Under the pieces are notes generated by a model that was not told the origin of the DNA, did no database searches, and saw only the letters and a program-made list of their open reading frames with translations. This document shows, piece by piece, positions 7,731 to 16,166 of a stretch of 64,000 nt of DNA. The stretch comes from Hyalangium ruber (lineage in GTDB: Bacteria > Myxococcota > Myxococcia > Myxococcales > Myxococcaceae): positions 110,967 to 174,966 of the forward strand of contig NZ_JAXIVS010000018.1 in NCBI RefSeq assembly GCF_034259325.1. The letters run 5' to 3'. Position 1 is the first letter of the stretch; every line of letters begins with the position of its first letter. The position numbers were made by a program, and so were the translations under genes.

Positions 7731-9247
7731 GCGCCGAGCTCACGGGAGTGAAGACCTTCGCCTCGCTGTTGCCTCCAGTCATGCCTGCGCTCGAGCACCT
7801 CCGCTTCGACAACACCTATGCCCGCCTGCCCTCCGCCTTTGGCGTCCGGGTAGCTCCCTCTCCCCTGGCGGATGCTCGCCTGGTGAGTGTCAGTCCAGAG
7901 GCGCTCCGGCTGCTCGAGCTGGAGCCCTCCGAGGCCCTGCGCCCGGAGTTCGTCGAAGTCATGGGGGGCGCACGACTGCTGCCGGGAATGGCGCCCATCG
8001 CCATGGTCTACGCCGGCCACCAGTTCGGCGTGTACGTGCCCCGGCTGGGAGACGGGCGCGCGCTGCTGCTGGGCGAGGTGCGCACGAGCACAGGTGAGAA
8101 GTGGGAGCTGCACCTCAAGGGCGCGGGCCCCACGCCCTTCTCACGCATGGGAGATGGGCGCGCGGTGCTGCGCTCCACCATCCGGGAGTACCTCTGCGGC
8201 GAGGCCATGCACGCGCTGGGAATCCCCACCACGCGGGCCCTCTGCATCATCGGCGGGAGCGAGAAGGTGTACCGCGAGGAGGTGGAGACGGGCGCCATGC
8301 TGGTGCGGCTGGCGCCCTCGCACGTGCGCTTCGGCACCTTCGAGTACTTCCACCACACCGGACAACGGGAGCACGTGGCGACGCTGGCCGACTACGTGCT
8401 CGCGCAGCACTTCCCCCACCTGGAGGGCACGCCAGACCGGTACGCCCGCTTCTTCGAGGAGGTAGCGGAGCGCACCGCGCGCCTGGTGGCACAGTGGCAG
8501 GCGGTGGGCTTCGCTCACGGGGTGTTGAACACGGACAACATGTCCATCCTCGGTCTCACCCTGGACTACGGGCCGTTCGGCTTCATGGACGAGTTCGAGC
8601 CCGGCTTCATCTGCAACCACTCGGATGACTTCGGGCGCTACGCCTTCGACAAGCAACCGCGCATCGCCCTGTGGAACCTGGCATGCCTGGCCGAAGCGCT
8701 CATGCCCCTCATCACCGAGGAAGAGGCGCGGGCGACGCTCGGCGCTTTCTCCTCCCGTTTCCACGCCCACTTCCTGGCGCGGATGCGGGAGAAGCTCGGC
8801 CTGCGCGAGGCGCGTGACGGGGATGCGGCGCTGTTCGAAGCGCTCCTCGCCCGGATGGCCGAGGCGCACGTGGACTACACGCGCTTCTTCCGTGCGCTGG
8901 GCCGCTTCGACTCCTCGCCCGGAGCGGGCAACACGCCGCTGAGGGACCACTTCCTGGATCGGGAAGGCTTCGACACCTGGGCGGAGGCCTACCGGACGAG
9001 GCTGACCGCAGAAGGCAGCGTGGATGCCGAGCGCCGCGAGCGCATGGACCGCGCCAACCCCAAGTACGTGCTGCGCAACTACCTGGCCCAGACCGCCCTC
9101 CTGCGCGCCCAGGAGGGAGACTTCTCCGAGGTGGACCGGCTGCGCGCGGTGCTGTCCCGTCCCTTCGAAGAGCAGCCCGAGCACGAGGCCTACGCCGCCG
9201 CGCCGCCCTCGTGGGGCAGGCATCTGGCGGTGAGCTGTAGCTCCTGA
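7727..9247 (+). CDS. selO: Protein adenylyltransferase SelO (YdiU family)
   Basis: 506 residues. SelO is a pseudokinase-fold enzyme that transfers AMP to Ser/Thr/Tyr of target proteins and has been tied to redox homeostasis. Seen here: GHQFGVYVPRLGDGRA, LKGAGPTPFSRMGDGRAVLRS, and HGVLNTDNMSILGLTLDYG with the metal-binding Asn and Asp. The C-terminus is SCSS, the conserved Cys-Ser-Ser end where some homologues carry selenocysteine. The GTG start at 7727 overlaps the amine oxidase stop; ATG 7781 (MPALEHLRFDNTY) matches where many family members begin and may be the true start. Confidence 0.96.
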   Translation: MSAELTGVKTFASLLPPVMPALEHLRFDNTYARLPSAFGVRVAPSPLADARLVSVSPEALRLLELEPSEALRPEFVEVMGGARLLPGMAPIAMVYAGHQFGVYVPRLGDGRALLLGEVRTSTGEKWELHLKGAGPTPFSRMGDGRAVLRSTIREYLCGEAMHALGIPTTRALCIIGGSEKVYREEVETGAMLVRLAPSHVRFGTFEYFHHTGQREHVATLADYVLAQHFPHLEGTPDRYARFFEEVAERTARLVAQWQAVGFAHGVLNTDNMSILGLTLDYGPFGFMDEFEPGFICNHSDDFGRYAFDKQPRIALWNLACLAEALMPLITEEEARATLGAFSSRFHAHFLARMREKLGLREARDGDAALFEALLARMAEAHVDYTRFFRALGRFDSSPGAGNTPLRDHFLDREGFDTWAEAYRTRLTAEGSVDAERRERMDRANPKYVLRNYLAQTALLRAQEGDFSEVDRLRAVLSRPFEEQPEHEAYAAAPPSWGRHLAVSCSS

Positions 9248-9345
9248 GTGCCTCCCGGGCAGGCAGGGAGCCGCGCCGCGCGCCTCCTCCAGGAGGTGCC
9301 TAGCTTGAGTGCGCGGAAGTCCACCTGCCCAGGAGGCTCTCACCT

Positions 9346-9819
9346 ATGAGCGAACCATCCTCCGTCTCCCCATCTCGGCGCTCCCTGCGTGCGCTGGGGC
9401 CTGGATTCATCGGCTCCTTGTCCCTGACGCTCATCCACGAGGGCGCGCGGCGGGTGTTGGGGAATCCTCCACGCATGGACGTGCTCGGCAAGCGCTCCTT
9501 GAAGAAGGGGCTGCGCAAGCTCGGCCTCCGCCCCGCCCGTGGCCGCCGCCTGCACCGGCAGGCCCTGGTGGGCGACATCGTCTCCAACTCGCTCTACTAC
9601 TCCCTGATCTCCGTGGGTCGGCCCCGGCGCCCCTACCTGCGCGGAGCCCTGCTCGGGGCGATCGCCGGAGTGGGCGCGGTGCTGCTCCCTCCTGTCCTGG
9701 GCCTGGGCAAGCGGCCGAGTCGCGCCAGCGCCTCCACCGCGCTGCTCACCGTGGCCTGGTACCTGCTGGGAGGCCTGGTCGCCGCGAGCGCCACTCCCAA
9801 GGTCCTCGCGGAGGGCTGA
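9346..9819 (+). CDS. Hypothetical membrane protein, 157 aa
   Basis: ATG 9346 follows AGGAGGCTCTCACCT. The protein has an N-terminal hydrophobic stretch (about residues 18-32), a basic middle (KRSLKKGLRKLGLRPARGRR), then hydrophobic segments near residues 101-115 and 128-148, so a small inner-membrane protein with two or three spans is likely. No family recognised. It stands alone between selO and the convergent lipoprotein gene, 38 bases from the latter. Confidence 0.7.
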   Translation: MSEPSSVSPSRRSLRALGPGFIGSLSLTLIHEGARRVLGNPPRMDVLGKRSLKKGLRKLGLRPARGRRLHRQALVGDIVSNSLYYSLISVGRPRRPYLRGALLGAIAGVGAVLLPPVLGLGKRPSRASASTALLTVAWYLLGGLVAASATPKVLAEG

Positions 9820-9857
9820 GCCGCCCACAGGCCGTGCTCAGCCCCAACCGCGCCGGG

Positions 9858-10670
9858 CTATGGGTTCAGCGGCTGCGGGGGCTGGGCACCCGGCTGGGAC
9901 TCACCACTCTCGGGCGAGACGGGCATGGCCGGCGGCATGGAGGAAGTCACCTCGATGCGCACGGCGGTGGGCTCGCCCTGCGTGTCGCGGTAGGAAGCCC
10001 GCACCTGGCTGCCCTCCTGGATGTCTGCGGCCCGCCCCTGCTGTCCATCCACGATGATCTGCGTGCTGGGGCCCACCTGGAGGCGCAGCTGCGGCTCGCC
10101 CCGCACGCTCACCATCACCTCTCGTTCACTCGCCGTGAGTACCTCGCCGATGATGAGCTGCTCGCCCTGGCTCGGCGTGGAGGGCAGCGGTGCCTGCGCC
10201 ATGGGCTGCTGGGCCGGTTCCGAGGCCTGCTCCGCTGCCTGCGGGCTCTGCTGTGCGTCCAGCGCGTCCTGCTGCGCCAGCTCCGACTCCTGCTGCCGTT
10301 GGGCTTCCAACGCGCTGGCCTGAGCCTCGGTCACCGTCTGCTGGGCCTGCTGCTGGGCGGTCTGGGCCTGCTGCTGGGAAGCCTGGGCCTCCTGGAGCTC
10401 CTTCTGGGCGCGACTCTCGGCCTCGGCCAGCTCCGTGCGAGTCTCCTCGACCACCTGCTGCGCCCGGGCGGCCTCCCGCTGCTGGTCGCTCGCCTCCTGC
10501 TGCGCGTTCTCCGCCTGGTCGAAGGCCTTCTCGGACTGCTTCTGGGCCTGCTCCACGCGATCGGAGGCCGACGCCTGCTCGCTCCCCTGAATGCTCCGTC
10601 CTTCCTTGCACCCCGCGGTGAGCAGCAACGCGGCAATTCCGGCCGACAACCACCCTGCGTGGAATCTCAT
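9858..10670 (-). CDS. Lipoprotein with Ala/Gln-rich coiled coil and C-terminal beta domain
   Basis: 270 residues from ATG 10670, which has GGGAGAG upstream and begins a clean lipoprotein signal ending LLTAGC. The frame is open further upstream to 10775 but has no signal there. Residues about 30-165 are almost pure Gln/Ala/Glu with heptad-like spacing, a long coiled coil. Residues 170-245 form a small beta-rich domain (GEVLTASEREVMVSV ... QIIVDGQQGRAADIQEGSQVRASY), like short domains that bind or modulate envelope components. The tail is Pro/Gln-rich. It is probably an anchored periplasmic spacer protein; the partner is unknown. Confidence 0.85.
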   Translation of the reverse strand: MRFHAGWLSAGIAALLLTAGCKEGRSIQGSEQASASDRVEQAQKQSEKAFDQAENAQQEASDQQREAARAQQVVEETRTELAEAESRAQKELQEAQASQQQAQTAQQQAQQTVTEAQASALEAQRQQESELAQQDALDAQQSPQAAEQASEPAQQPMAQAPLPSTPSQGEQLIIGEVLTASEREVMVSVRGEPQLRLQVGPSTQIIVDGQQGRAADIQEGSQVRASYRDTQGEPTAVRIEVTSSMPPAMPVSPESGESQPGAQPPQPLNP

Positions 10671-10806
10671 GGTCTCTCCCTGTCCTCGAGTTGACAGGCC
10701 AAAGATGGAGCGCGCCTCTGGGGCGTGAATCCGAGCCAGGGCCCCACCTGTCCGCTGCCCCCTCGGCTGCCCCACAGGGAGCTATCCTCGCGGTCGGTTC
10801 GGCGTT

Positions 10807-12096
10807 ATGGGCCTGGGTCCCATGCAAGCCTGTGGCCTCGACTTTGGAACCAGCAACACGGCGGCGGCCCTGCCAGATGGCACGGTGCTGCCCATCGCTC
10901 CCGACACCGCCGAGCCCCGCCTCTTCCGCTCCGTGCTCTTCTTCCCCGAGGACGAGCGCACCACCTATGCCGGCGCCCCCGCCATCACCCGCTACCTGGA
11001 GGACAACGCCGGGCGCTTCATCCAGTCGGTGAAGTCCTTCCTCCACAGCCGCTCCTTCCGCGCCACGCAGGTACACGGCCGCACGTGGACCATCGAGGAG
11101 CTGGTGGCGGTGCTGCTGCGCCGGGTGCGCGAGGCGGCGGGAGCCCAGACCGGCGCGCCTCCCGAGGCCGTCATCCTCGGCCGCCCGGCCGTCTTCTCCC
11201 CCGAGCCCGAGGCGGACGCGCTGGCCGAGCAGCGCTTGCGCAAGGCGGCGGAGCTGGCCGGCTTCACTCACATCCAGTTCCTCATCGAGCCCATCGCCGC
11301 CGCGCTCGCCTACGAGGCCCAGCTCTCGCGCGAGGAACTGGTGCTGGTGGCCGACTTCGGCGCGGGCACCACGGACCTGACGCTGATGCGGCTGGGGCCC
11401 TCGCGCCGCGGGCGGCCGGACCGCAAGGCGGACGTGGTGGGCTCCACGGGCGTGCGCATCGGCGGAGACCGCTTCGACGCGGAGCTCATGCGCCACAAGC
11501 TGCTGCCGCGCTTCGGCGCGGGCACCACGTACCGGGTGCGCGGCTTGTCGGACAAGCGGCTGCCCGTGCCGCAGCACGTGATGGCCAAGTTGCTGTCCTG
11601 GCACGAGATGTCCTTCATCCGCGAGAAGTCCACCCAGGAGCTGCTGCAGCTGATGCTGGAGTCCAGCGACAAGCCGGAGACGGCAGAGGCGCTCTACGAC
11701 CTGGTGATGGAGAACCTGGGCTACCGGCTGTTCCGGACCATCGAGGCGACGAAGGTCCAGCTGTCGCGCGAGGAGGAGGCGACGCTGGACTTCGAGGAGG
11801 CGCGCATCTCGCTGCACGAGCGCATCACCCGCGCCGAGTTCGAGTCCTTCTGCCAGCCGCTGCTCACCGAGCTGGAGCAGTGTACCCAGGGCCTGCTGGA
11901 GCGGTGCGCGGGCGCGGGGGAAATCGACGCGGTGTTCCTGACGGGGGGCTCCTCGCAAATCCCCGCCGTGCGCAAGCTGTACGTGGACCGGTTCGGGGAG
12001 GCGCGGGTGCGCACCGCGGACGCCTTCACCTCGGTGGCCGAGGGGCTTGGCCGGGCCTGTGTCTCACTTGTTTCACCGGATTTGATAAACTCGTGA
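10807..12096 (+). CDS. Hsp70-family (YegD-like) ATPase domain protein
   Basis: 429 residues, the length of an Hsp70 nucleotide-binding domain with no substrate-binding domain. All three actin-fold ATP motifs are visible: phosphate-1 GLDFGTSNTA near residue 10, phosphate-2 ADFGAGTTDL near 182, and the adenosine motif TGGSSQIPAVRKL near 382, with the EPIAAALAYE connector before phosphate-2. This matches YegD-type Hsp70 relatives rather than DnaK. The internal ATG at 10822 is nearer the usual family start and may be correct. It diverges from the coiled-coil lipoprotein gene, and a small gene follows after 40 bases. Confidence 0.93.
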   Translation: MGLGPMQACGLDFGTSNTAAALPDGTVLPIAPDTAEPRLFRSVLFFPEDERTTYAGAPAITRYLEDNAGRFIQSVKSFLHSRSFRATQVHGRTWTIEELVAVLLRRVREAAGAQTGAPPEAVILGRPAVFSPEPEADALAEQRLRKAAELAGFTHIQFLIEPIAAALAYEAQLSREELVLVADFGAGTTDLTLMRLGPSRRGRPDRKADVVGSTGVRIGGDRFDAELMRHKLLPRFGAGTTYRVRGLSDKRLPVPQHVMAKLLSWHEMSFIREKSTQELLQLMLESSDKPETAEALYDLVMENLGYRLFRTIEATKVQLSREEEATLDFEEARISLHERITRAEFESFCQPLLTELEQCTQGLLERCAGAGEIDAVFLTGGSSQIPAVRKLYVDRFGEARVRTADAFTSVAEGLGRACVSLVSPDLINS

Positions 12097-12136
12097 ACCA
12101 GGGGGGCCGAGGGAGAAGGAAGGGTCAGGGCCACAC

Positions 12137-12640
12137 ATGGCGGGGCAGATTCTCGGGGTCTACTTCAAGAGCATCATCGGCACGATGTTGGCGTCAACGA
12201 CGGAGCTGCTCTTCCCGGAGCACCGCAGACGCATCGCCGAGATGCAGGATGACCTCTGGTACCCCTGGGAAGACTACGTCCAGATGACCAATGACCTGCA
12301 CGCCCGGCTCAGCGATGCGTCGCTGCAAGCCATCGGGCAGGCGACCACCGTGAAGACGCTTCCCCTCAACAAGGCCGCGGGGTTCGACTCGGTGGAGCGG
12401 GTGTTCCGCCGCTTCGAGGCGCTCTCCGCGGACGTCATCCGGGGCGTGCCCCCCGAGGAGTCCCTCCACACGGTCTCCTTCACGGAGGACTCGGCGGTGC
12501 TGGAGGGACAAACCCGCCTGCCCATTCCCCTGTTGCTGGGCTTCTTCCGCGGCATCCTCATCGGCTTCGGCCGCGTGCTGCTCTCCGAGGAAGTCACCCA
12601 GGACGGCTCCACCACGCGCATCACCCTGAAGTGGAGCTAA
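12137..12640 (+). CDS. Hypothetical protein, possibly DUF2378/heme-NO-binding-like
   Basis: 167 residues starting at ATG 12137. The opening VYFKSIIGTML, a helical middle and the late segment LLGFFRGILIGFGRV followed by a strand TTRITLKWS recall the myxobacterium-specific DUF2378 family and HNOB-like alpha/beta folds. I cannot confirm this, and no heme-ligand His is evident. It has no signal peptide. It lies 40 bases after the Hsp70-like gene and is probably cotranscribed. It ends at a strong hairpin shared with the convergent lipoprotein gene. Confidence 0.72.
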   Translation: MAGQILGVYFKSIIGTMLASTTELLFPEHRRRIAEMQDDLWYPWEDYVQMTNDLHARLSDASLQAIGQATTVKTLPLNKAAGFDSVERVFRRFEALSADVIRGVPPEESLHTVSFTEDSAVLEGQTRLPIPLLLGFFRGILIGFGRVLLSEEVTQDGSTTRITLKWS

Positions 12641-12643
12641 CCC

Positions 12644-12660
12644 GGGCCCCTCAGGGGCCC
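12644..12660. terminator. GC-rich hairpin between convergent genes
   Basis: GGGCCCC-TCA-GGGGCCC is a perfect 7-bp stem with a 3-base loop. It lies four bases after the stop at 12640 and overlaps the stop codon of the gene coming from the right. There is no T tract on either side, so it may act as a bidirectional pause or 3'-end stabiliser rather than a textbook intrinsic terminator. Confidence 0.5.
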
Positions 12661-13517
12661 ACCTCCACCGTGCGCGACAACCAGTCCACCCCGCCGCGCC
12701 CGTCCCGCGCCACCACATAGAGGGTGATGCGCTGAGGCGTGGAGGGCGTGACGTACTGGATGGAGGGCTCGCCCGGCTTGCCATCCACCGGCTCCAGCGA
12801 GCGCAGCTGCTGCACCTCCCCGTCACCGGTGGCGAACCAGCTGTAGAAGACCTGCTCCGTGCGGGTGCCGTCAGCCGTCTCGTACTGCTCCAGGCTTCCC
12901 TCGGCCAGCCGGGGCACCAGCTTCACCTCGGTGCCGGGCGGCAGCGTGGCCGGCAGCGGCGCCTCGTCCAGGAGCAGCTCCTCCAGGCGCGGGTTCTGGT
13001 TGGGAGTCGCCGTCAGCCGCAGGGTGAGCTGGCGCACCCCGCTCTCCTGGCCCTCGGGGGTGTCGCTGCCATCGCTCGCCTCATAGCCGACGAAGAGCGG
13101 GATGCCCCGCTCCAGCAGGGCGCGTACCGCGGGATCATTCGGGTCCAGCGGCGCGCCGCCCGTGCCCGCGTTGGCCGTCTCCTGCAGCACCTGTTGCACG
13201 TTCGGATCCAGCAGCGACAGCTGGCCTTCCGGCAGCGCGGCGCCATCCTGGCCCGGGCAGTCCAGCGCGTTGCCATAGGCATTGCCCGGCTTGCACAGCG
13301 CGAGCGCCACGCCCACCTCCCGCTCCTCGGGGGCCACCGCCAGCGCGGAGAACTGGATGGGCGGCGGCAGGGCGGGGTTGTCGGGGTTCAGCGTCAGCTC
13401 GGCGGGCTCGGCCTTGATGGCGAGCACCCGGACGCGGCGAATCTCACTCTGCTCCTCGAACGACGGGCCACACGCGGTCAGCGCCAGGGAGAGGGACACG
13501 AAGAGGGTCGCGCGCAT
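12651..13517 (-). CDS. Lipoprotein of the TonB-receptor operon
   Basis: 288 residues from ATG 13517, with signal peptide and lipobox SLALTACG. The rest reads as beta-sandwich-like sequence: an N-terminal RRVRVLAIKAEPAEL strand, a middle with an acidic DPNVQQ...DPNDPAVRALLERG linker, and a C-terminal segment (TPSTPQRITLYVVARDGRGG) typical of Ig-like domains in myxobacterial outer-membrane lipoproteins. Its start lies one base past the TonB receptor stop, so translation is coupled and a partnership is likely. One possibility is a surface substrate-binding lipoprotein, but no ligand can be named. Confidence 0.85.
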   Translation of the reverse strand: MRATLFVSLSLALTACGPSFEEQSEIRRVRVLAIKAEPAELTLNPDNPALPPPIQFSALAVAPEEREVGVALALCKPGNAYGNALDCPGQDGAALPEGQLSLLDPNVQQVLQETANAGTGGAPLDPNDPAVRALLERGIPLFVGYEASDGSDTPEGQESGVRQLTLRLTATPNQNPRLEELLLDEAPLPATLPPGTEVKLVPRLAEGSLEQYETADGTRTEQVFYSWFATGDGEVQQLRSLEPVDGKPGEPSIQYVTPSTPQRITLYVVARDGRGGVDWLSRTVEVGP

Positions 13518-13518
13518 G

Positions 13519-16137
13519 TCAGAAGCTCCCCTTGGCACCGAGGATGGGCAGGAGGGGCAAGCCCTCCAGGAACGCCGACTCGGTGTAGTTGTAGTTGTAG
13601 AGGATGCCCTCCTTCGCCGGGTTGTTGTAGGCGTTGGTCAGGTCCAGGTACACGTTGAGGTTCCAGGTATCGAAGATGAAGTTGCGGTCCACGCGGATGT
13701 CCAGCTGGTGGAAGTTGGGCAGCCGATCGGAGTTCACGCCTCCGAAGATGGGGATGAAGACGTCGGTGAGGTCATCCCTGCGCGCGCCGGTGATGGGGGT
13801 GCGCGGATTGCCGGAGGAGAAGCGGAAGCGCGCGCCCACCTCCCAGTTGGCTGTCAGCTTGTAGCTGGCGATGGCGGTGAGCACGTGCGTCTGGTCGTTG
13901 TCGAACAGGCGCGTCGCCTCACCAGGCCTGTCGCGGCGCTCGCTGCGGCTGAAGGTGTAGGCCACCCACCCGAAGAGGCGGTCGGTGAGATTGCGCCGCG
14001 CCAGCAACTCGAAGCCGTAGATGTGGCCAGTGCCCAGGTTGGTGAGGCGCTCGGGCACCTGCTGACCATCGCGCTCCACCATCGCGTCCGAGCGGACGAT
14101 GAGGCGCTTCAAGTCGTTGTAGAAGACCTCGCCGCTGAGGAAGTACTCGGCCGAGGGCTGCCACTCGCTGCCGACGCTGTACTGGTAGGAGCGCTTGGCC
14201 CGCAGCTCCGGGTTGCCGAAGGAGGTGCTGGGCTCATCGTTGATGGCGGGCCCGTGGTACAGGCCCGCGCCACCCTTGAGTGTCACCGCGTCGGTGAGGG
14301 CGTAACGAACCGCCAGCCGAGGGTTGAGCGAGCGCTTGCGCACCTGCTGCTCTGCGAAGACGTAGCTCTCGCTGCGCACGCCGGGCACCACCAGGAGGCC
14401 CGGCAGCGGCTTCCAGCGCGCCTCCACCCAGACGCCGGGGAAGTACTGGTAGTAGGAGCCGTCCACGGTGAGCAGCTCATCCAAGAGCAGCGGCGAGGGA
14501 GGCTCGCCCTCGCGGGGCGGGGACTGGATGCGCGCGCGCACATCCGCGTTCGAGTAGTCGACGTCCAGGCCGCCCGCCAGGGTGAGCGCCTCGCTCAGGG
14601 TGTACTCGGCGGTGGAGCGCAGGCCGAAGTCCAGCGAGGAGATGCGCAGGTTGCGCTCGCCGATGACGAACTCGACGAGGGTGGTGCCCACTAGGCCCTG
14701 GCTCTCCACGGTGAGGTTGCCGGCCTTGTACTGGTGGCCCAGGCGGAGCTGGCTGAAGCCGGTGGTAAGCTCGAACTCGCCGTTGACGCTCGGGTCGTCA
14801 TCGGCGGGACGGTCGAACACCAGGCCCAACACGTCATTGGAAGTGAGCCCCTGGAGGGTGAAGGTGTGCTGCTTGCTGGGCGTCCAGTGCAGCTTGAGCT
14901 GGGCGTCGTAGTAGCGAGGAGCCACCTGGATGGAGGGCCCTTCCTCGTTCTCGGGCACGAGCTTGAGGACCAGGTCCACATAGGAGCGCCGGCCGGCCAC
15001 GGCGATGCCGAGGTTCTCGGTAATCGGGCCCTCGAGCACGGCATTGGATTCGATGACGCCCACGCCCACGGTGCCGTGGAAGCGGTCCATGCGGGGGGCA
15101 CGGCTGCGCACGTTGATGACGCCACCGGTGATGTTGCCGTAATAGGAGGAGAAGTTGCCGGGCAGGTAGTCCACCGCCTCCAGCAGCTCCGAGTTGTAGA
15201 CGGAGGTCAGCCCGCCGAAGTGGTACAGCAGGGGAATCTTCTGGCCATCCAGGAAGACGCCGGACTCGTTGGGGCCGGTGCCGCGGATGACGAGCTGGCC
15301 ACCGTTGAAGGCGGGCCGCGCGACGCCGGGCAGGTTCTGCACCACCTTGAGGGTGTCGCCCTGGGTGCCGGGGATCTTCTGCACCTCGGCGACCTGGATG
15401 GTGGTGCGAGTCACTTCCTTGCGCTCGCGCTCGCTGCGCACCACGGTCTCATAGGGGCTGAAGACGCGCCGCTGCACGTAGTAGGTGGCCTGCGTCTCCT
15501 GGCCCTCGGAGATGGACTCCCGGGTGCGGAAGCGGTCATACCCGCCGACGATGACGAGCACCTCGTGACTTCCCACGGGCACGCCGCGGAAGGAGAAGCG
15601 GCCCTCCCCATCGGTGGTGGCTGTACGCGCCAGCTCGGGCAGAGCCACCTCGGCGCTCACGAGCGGCTTGCGGGTGCCCCGCTCCAGGGCACGGCCGCTG
15701 AAGTTCACCGGAGGCTCGGGAGCTCCCGCCGCTTCGCCACCTTCGGGAGGCGGCGGGGCGCGCCAGACGAACTGGTAGGCGTATTCGATGCGCACCGGGG
15801 CGGGCACGCCGTCTACCTCGGCGGGCTCGAACTCGAACTGGCGCACGGCGGCGACGGCGGCCTCATCGAAGCCCGGGCCGGCCGACTGCGTCACCTGCAC
15901 GTCGGTGACGGCGCCCGCCTCGGAGATGTCGATGAACATGACCACGGTGCCCTCGAGCTGCTGAGCGAGGGCCTCGGGGGGGTACTGAGCCTCCACCTGG
16001 CGCTTGAGGACCGGGGCCTTGGTGAGCACCCCGGCGGGGGCCCCCGCATCCGGCGAGGGCGTACCAGCGTCCGGGGCCTCCTGGGCCACGGCTCCGGTCG
16101 CGAGGAGAAGACAAAGAACGGCGGAGAGCGTTTTCAT
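13519..16137 (-). CDS. TonB-dependent receptor with N-terminal TonB C-terminal-like domain
   Basis: 872 residues. Signal peptide about 1-18. Residues about 40-125 are a TonB_C domain (LKRQVEAQYPPEALAQQLEG ... AAVRQFEFEPAEVDG). Next come a carboxypeptidase-regulatory-like beta domain (about 143-205), a plug domain (about 240-345, GQLVIRGTGPNESGVFLDGQ) and a 22-strand barrel region to the end, finishing at Phe as outer-membrane barrels do. The receptor therefore carries the periplasmic part normally supplied by TonB itself, an architecture I associate with myxobacteria. The substrate is unknown. It is preceded by the OmpA-like gene (29 bases) and followed by the lipoprotein (1 base), so the three form one operon. 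Confidence 0.94.
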   Translation of the reverse strand: MKTLSAVLCLLLATGAVAQEAPDAGTPSPDAGAPAGVLTKAPVLKRQVEAQYPPEALAQQLEGTVVMFIDISEAGAVTDVQVTQSAGPGFDEAAVAAVRQFEFEPAEVDGVPAPVRIEYAYQFVWRAPPPPEGGEAAGAPEPPVNFSGRALERGTRKPLVSAEVALPELARTATTDGEGRFSFRGVPVGSHEVLVIVGGYDRFRTRESISEGQETQATYYVQRRVFSPYETVVRSERERKEVTRTTIQVAEVQKIPGTQGDTLKVVQNLPGVARPAFNGGQLVIRGTGPNESGVFLDGQKIPLLYHFGGLTSVYNSELLEAVDYLPGNFSSYYGNITGGVINVRSRAPRMDRFHGTVGVGVIESNAVLEGPITENLGIAVAGRRSYVDLVLKLVPENEEGPSIQVAPRYYDAQLKLHWTPSKQHTFTLQGLTSNDVLGLVFDRPADDDPSVNGEFELTTGFSQLRLGHQYKAGNLTVESQGLVGTTLVEFVIGERNLRISSLDFGLRSTAEYTLSEALTLAGGLDVDYSNADVRARIQSPPREGEPPSPLLLDELLTVDGSYYQYFPGVWVEARWKPLPGLLVVPGVRSESYVFAEQQVRKRSLNPRLAVRYALTDAVTLKGGAGLYHGPAINDEPSTSFGNPELRAKRSYQYSVGSEWQPSAEYFLSGEVFYNDLKRLIVRSDAMVERDGQQVPERLTNLGTGHIYGFELLARRNLTDRLFGWVAYTFSRSERRDRPGEATRLFDNDQTHVLTAIASYKLTANWEVGARFRFSSGNPRTPITGARRDDLTDVFIPIFGGVNSDRLPNFHQLDIRVDRNFIFDTWNLNVYLDLTNAYNNPAKEGILYNYNYTESAFLEGLPLLPILGAKGSF

Positions 16138-16141
16138 GAGA

Positions 16142-16161
16142 GGGCGCGGGGGTCCGCGCCC
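16142..16161 (-). promoter_or_regulatory. Hairpin directly in front of the TonB-receptor start
   Basis: GGGCGCGG-N4-CCGCGCCC is a perfect 8-bp GC stem ending four bases before the ATG at 16137 on the transcript. No purine-rich ribosome-binding site is seen outside it. It could limit or couple translation of the receptor, or stabilise the upstream OmpA-like message after processing. Confidence 0.45.
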
Positions 16162-16166
16162 CCCGT

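Noticed and set aside
9283..9296. CCTCCT-CC-AGGAGG palindrome after selO as a terminator
   Set aside because: The loop is only two bases and the arms consist of common ribosome-binding-site sequence, so chance is likely.
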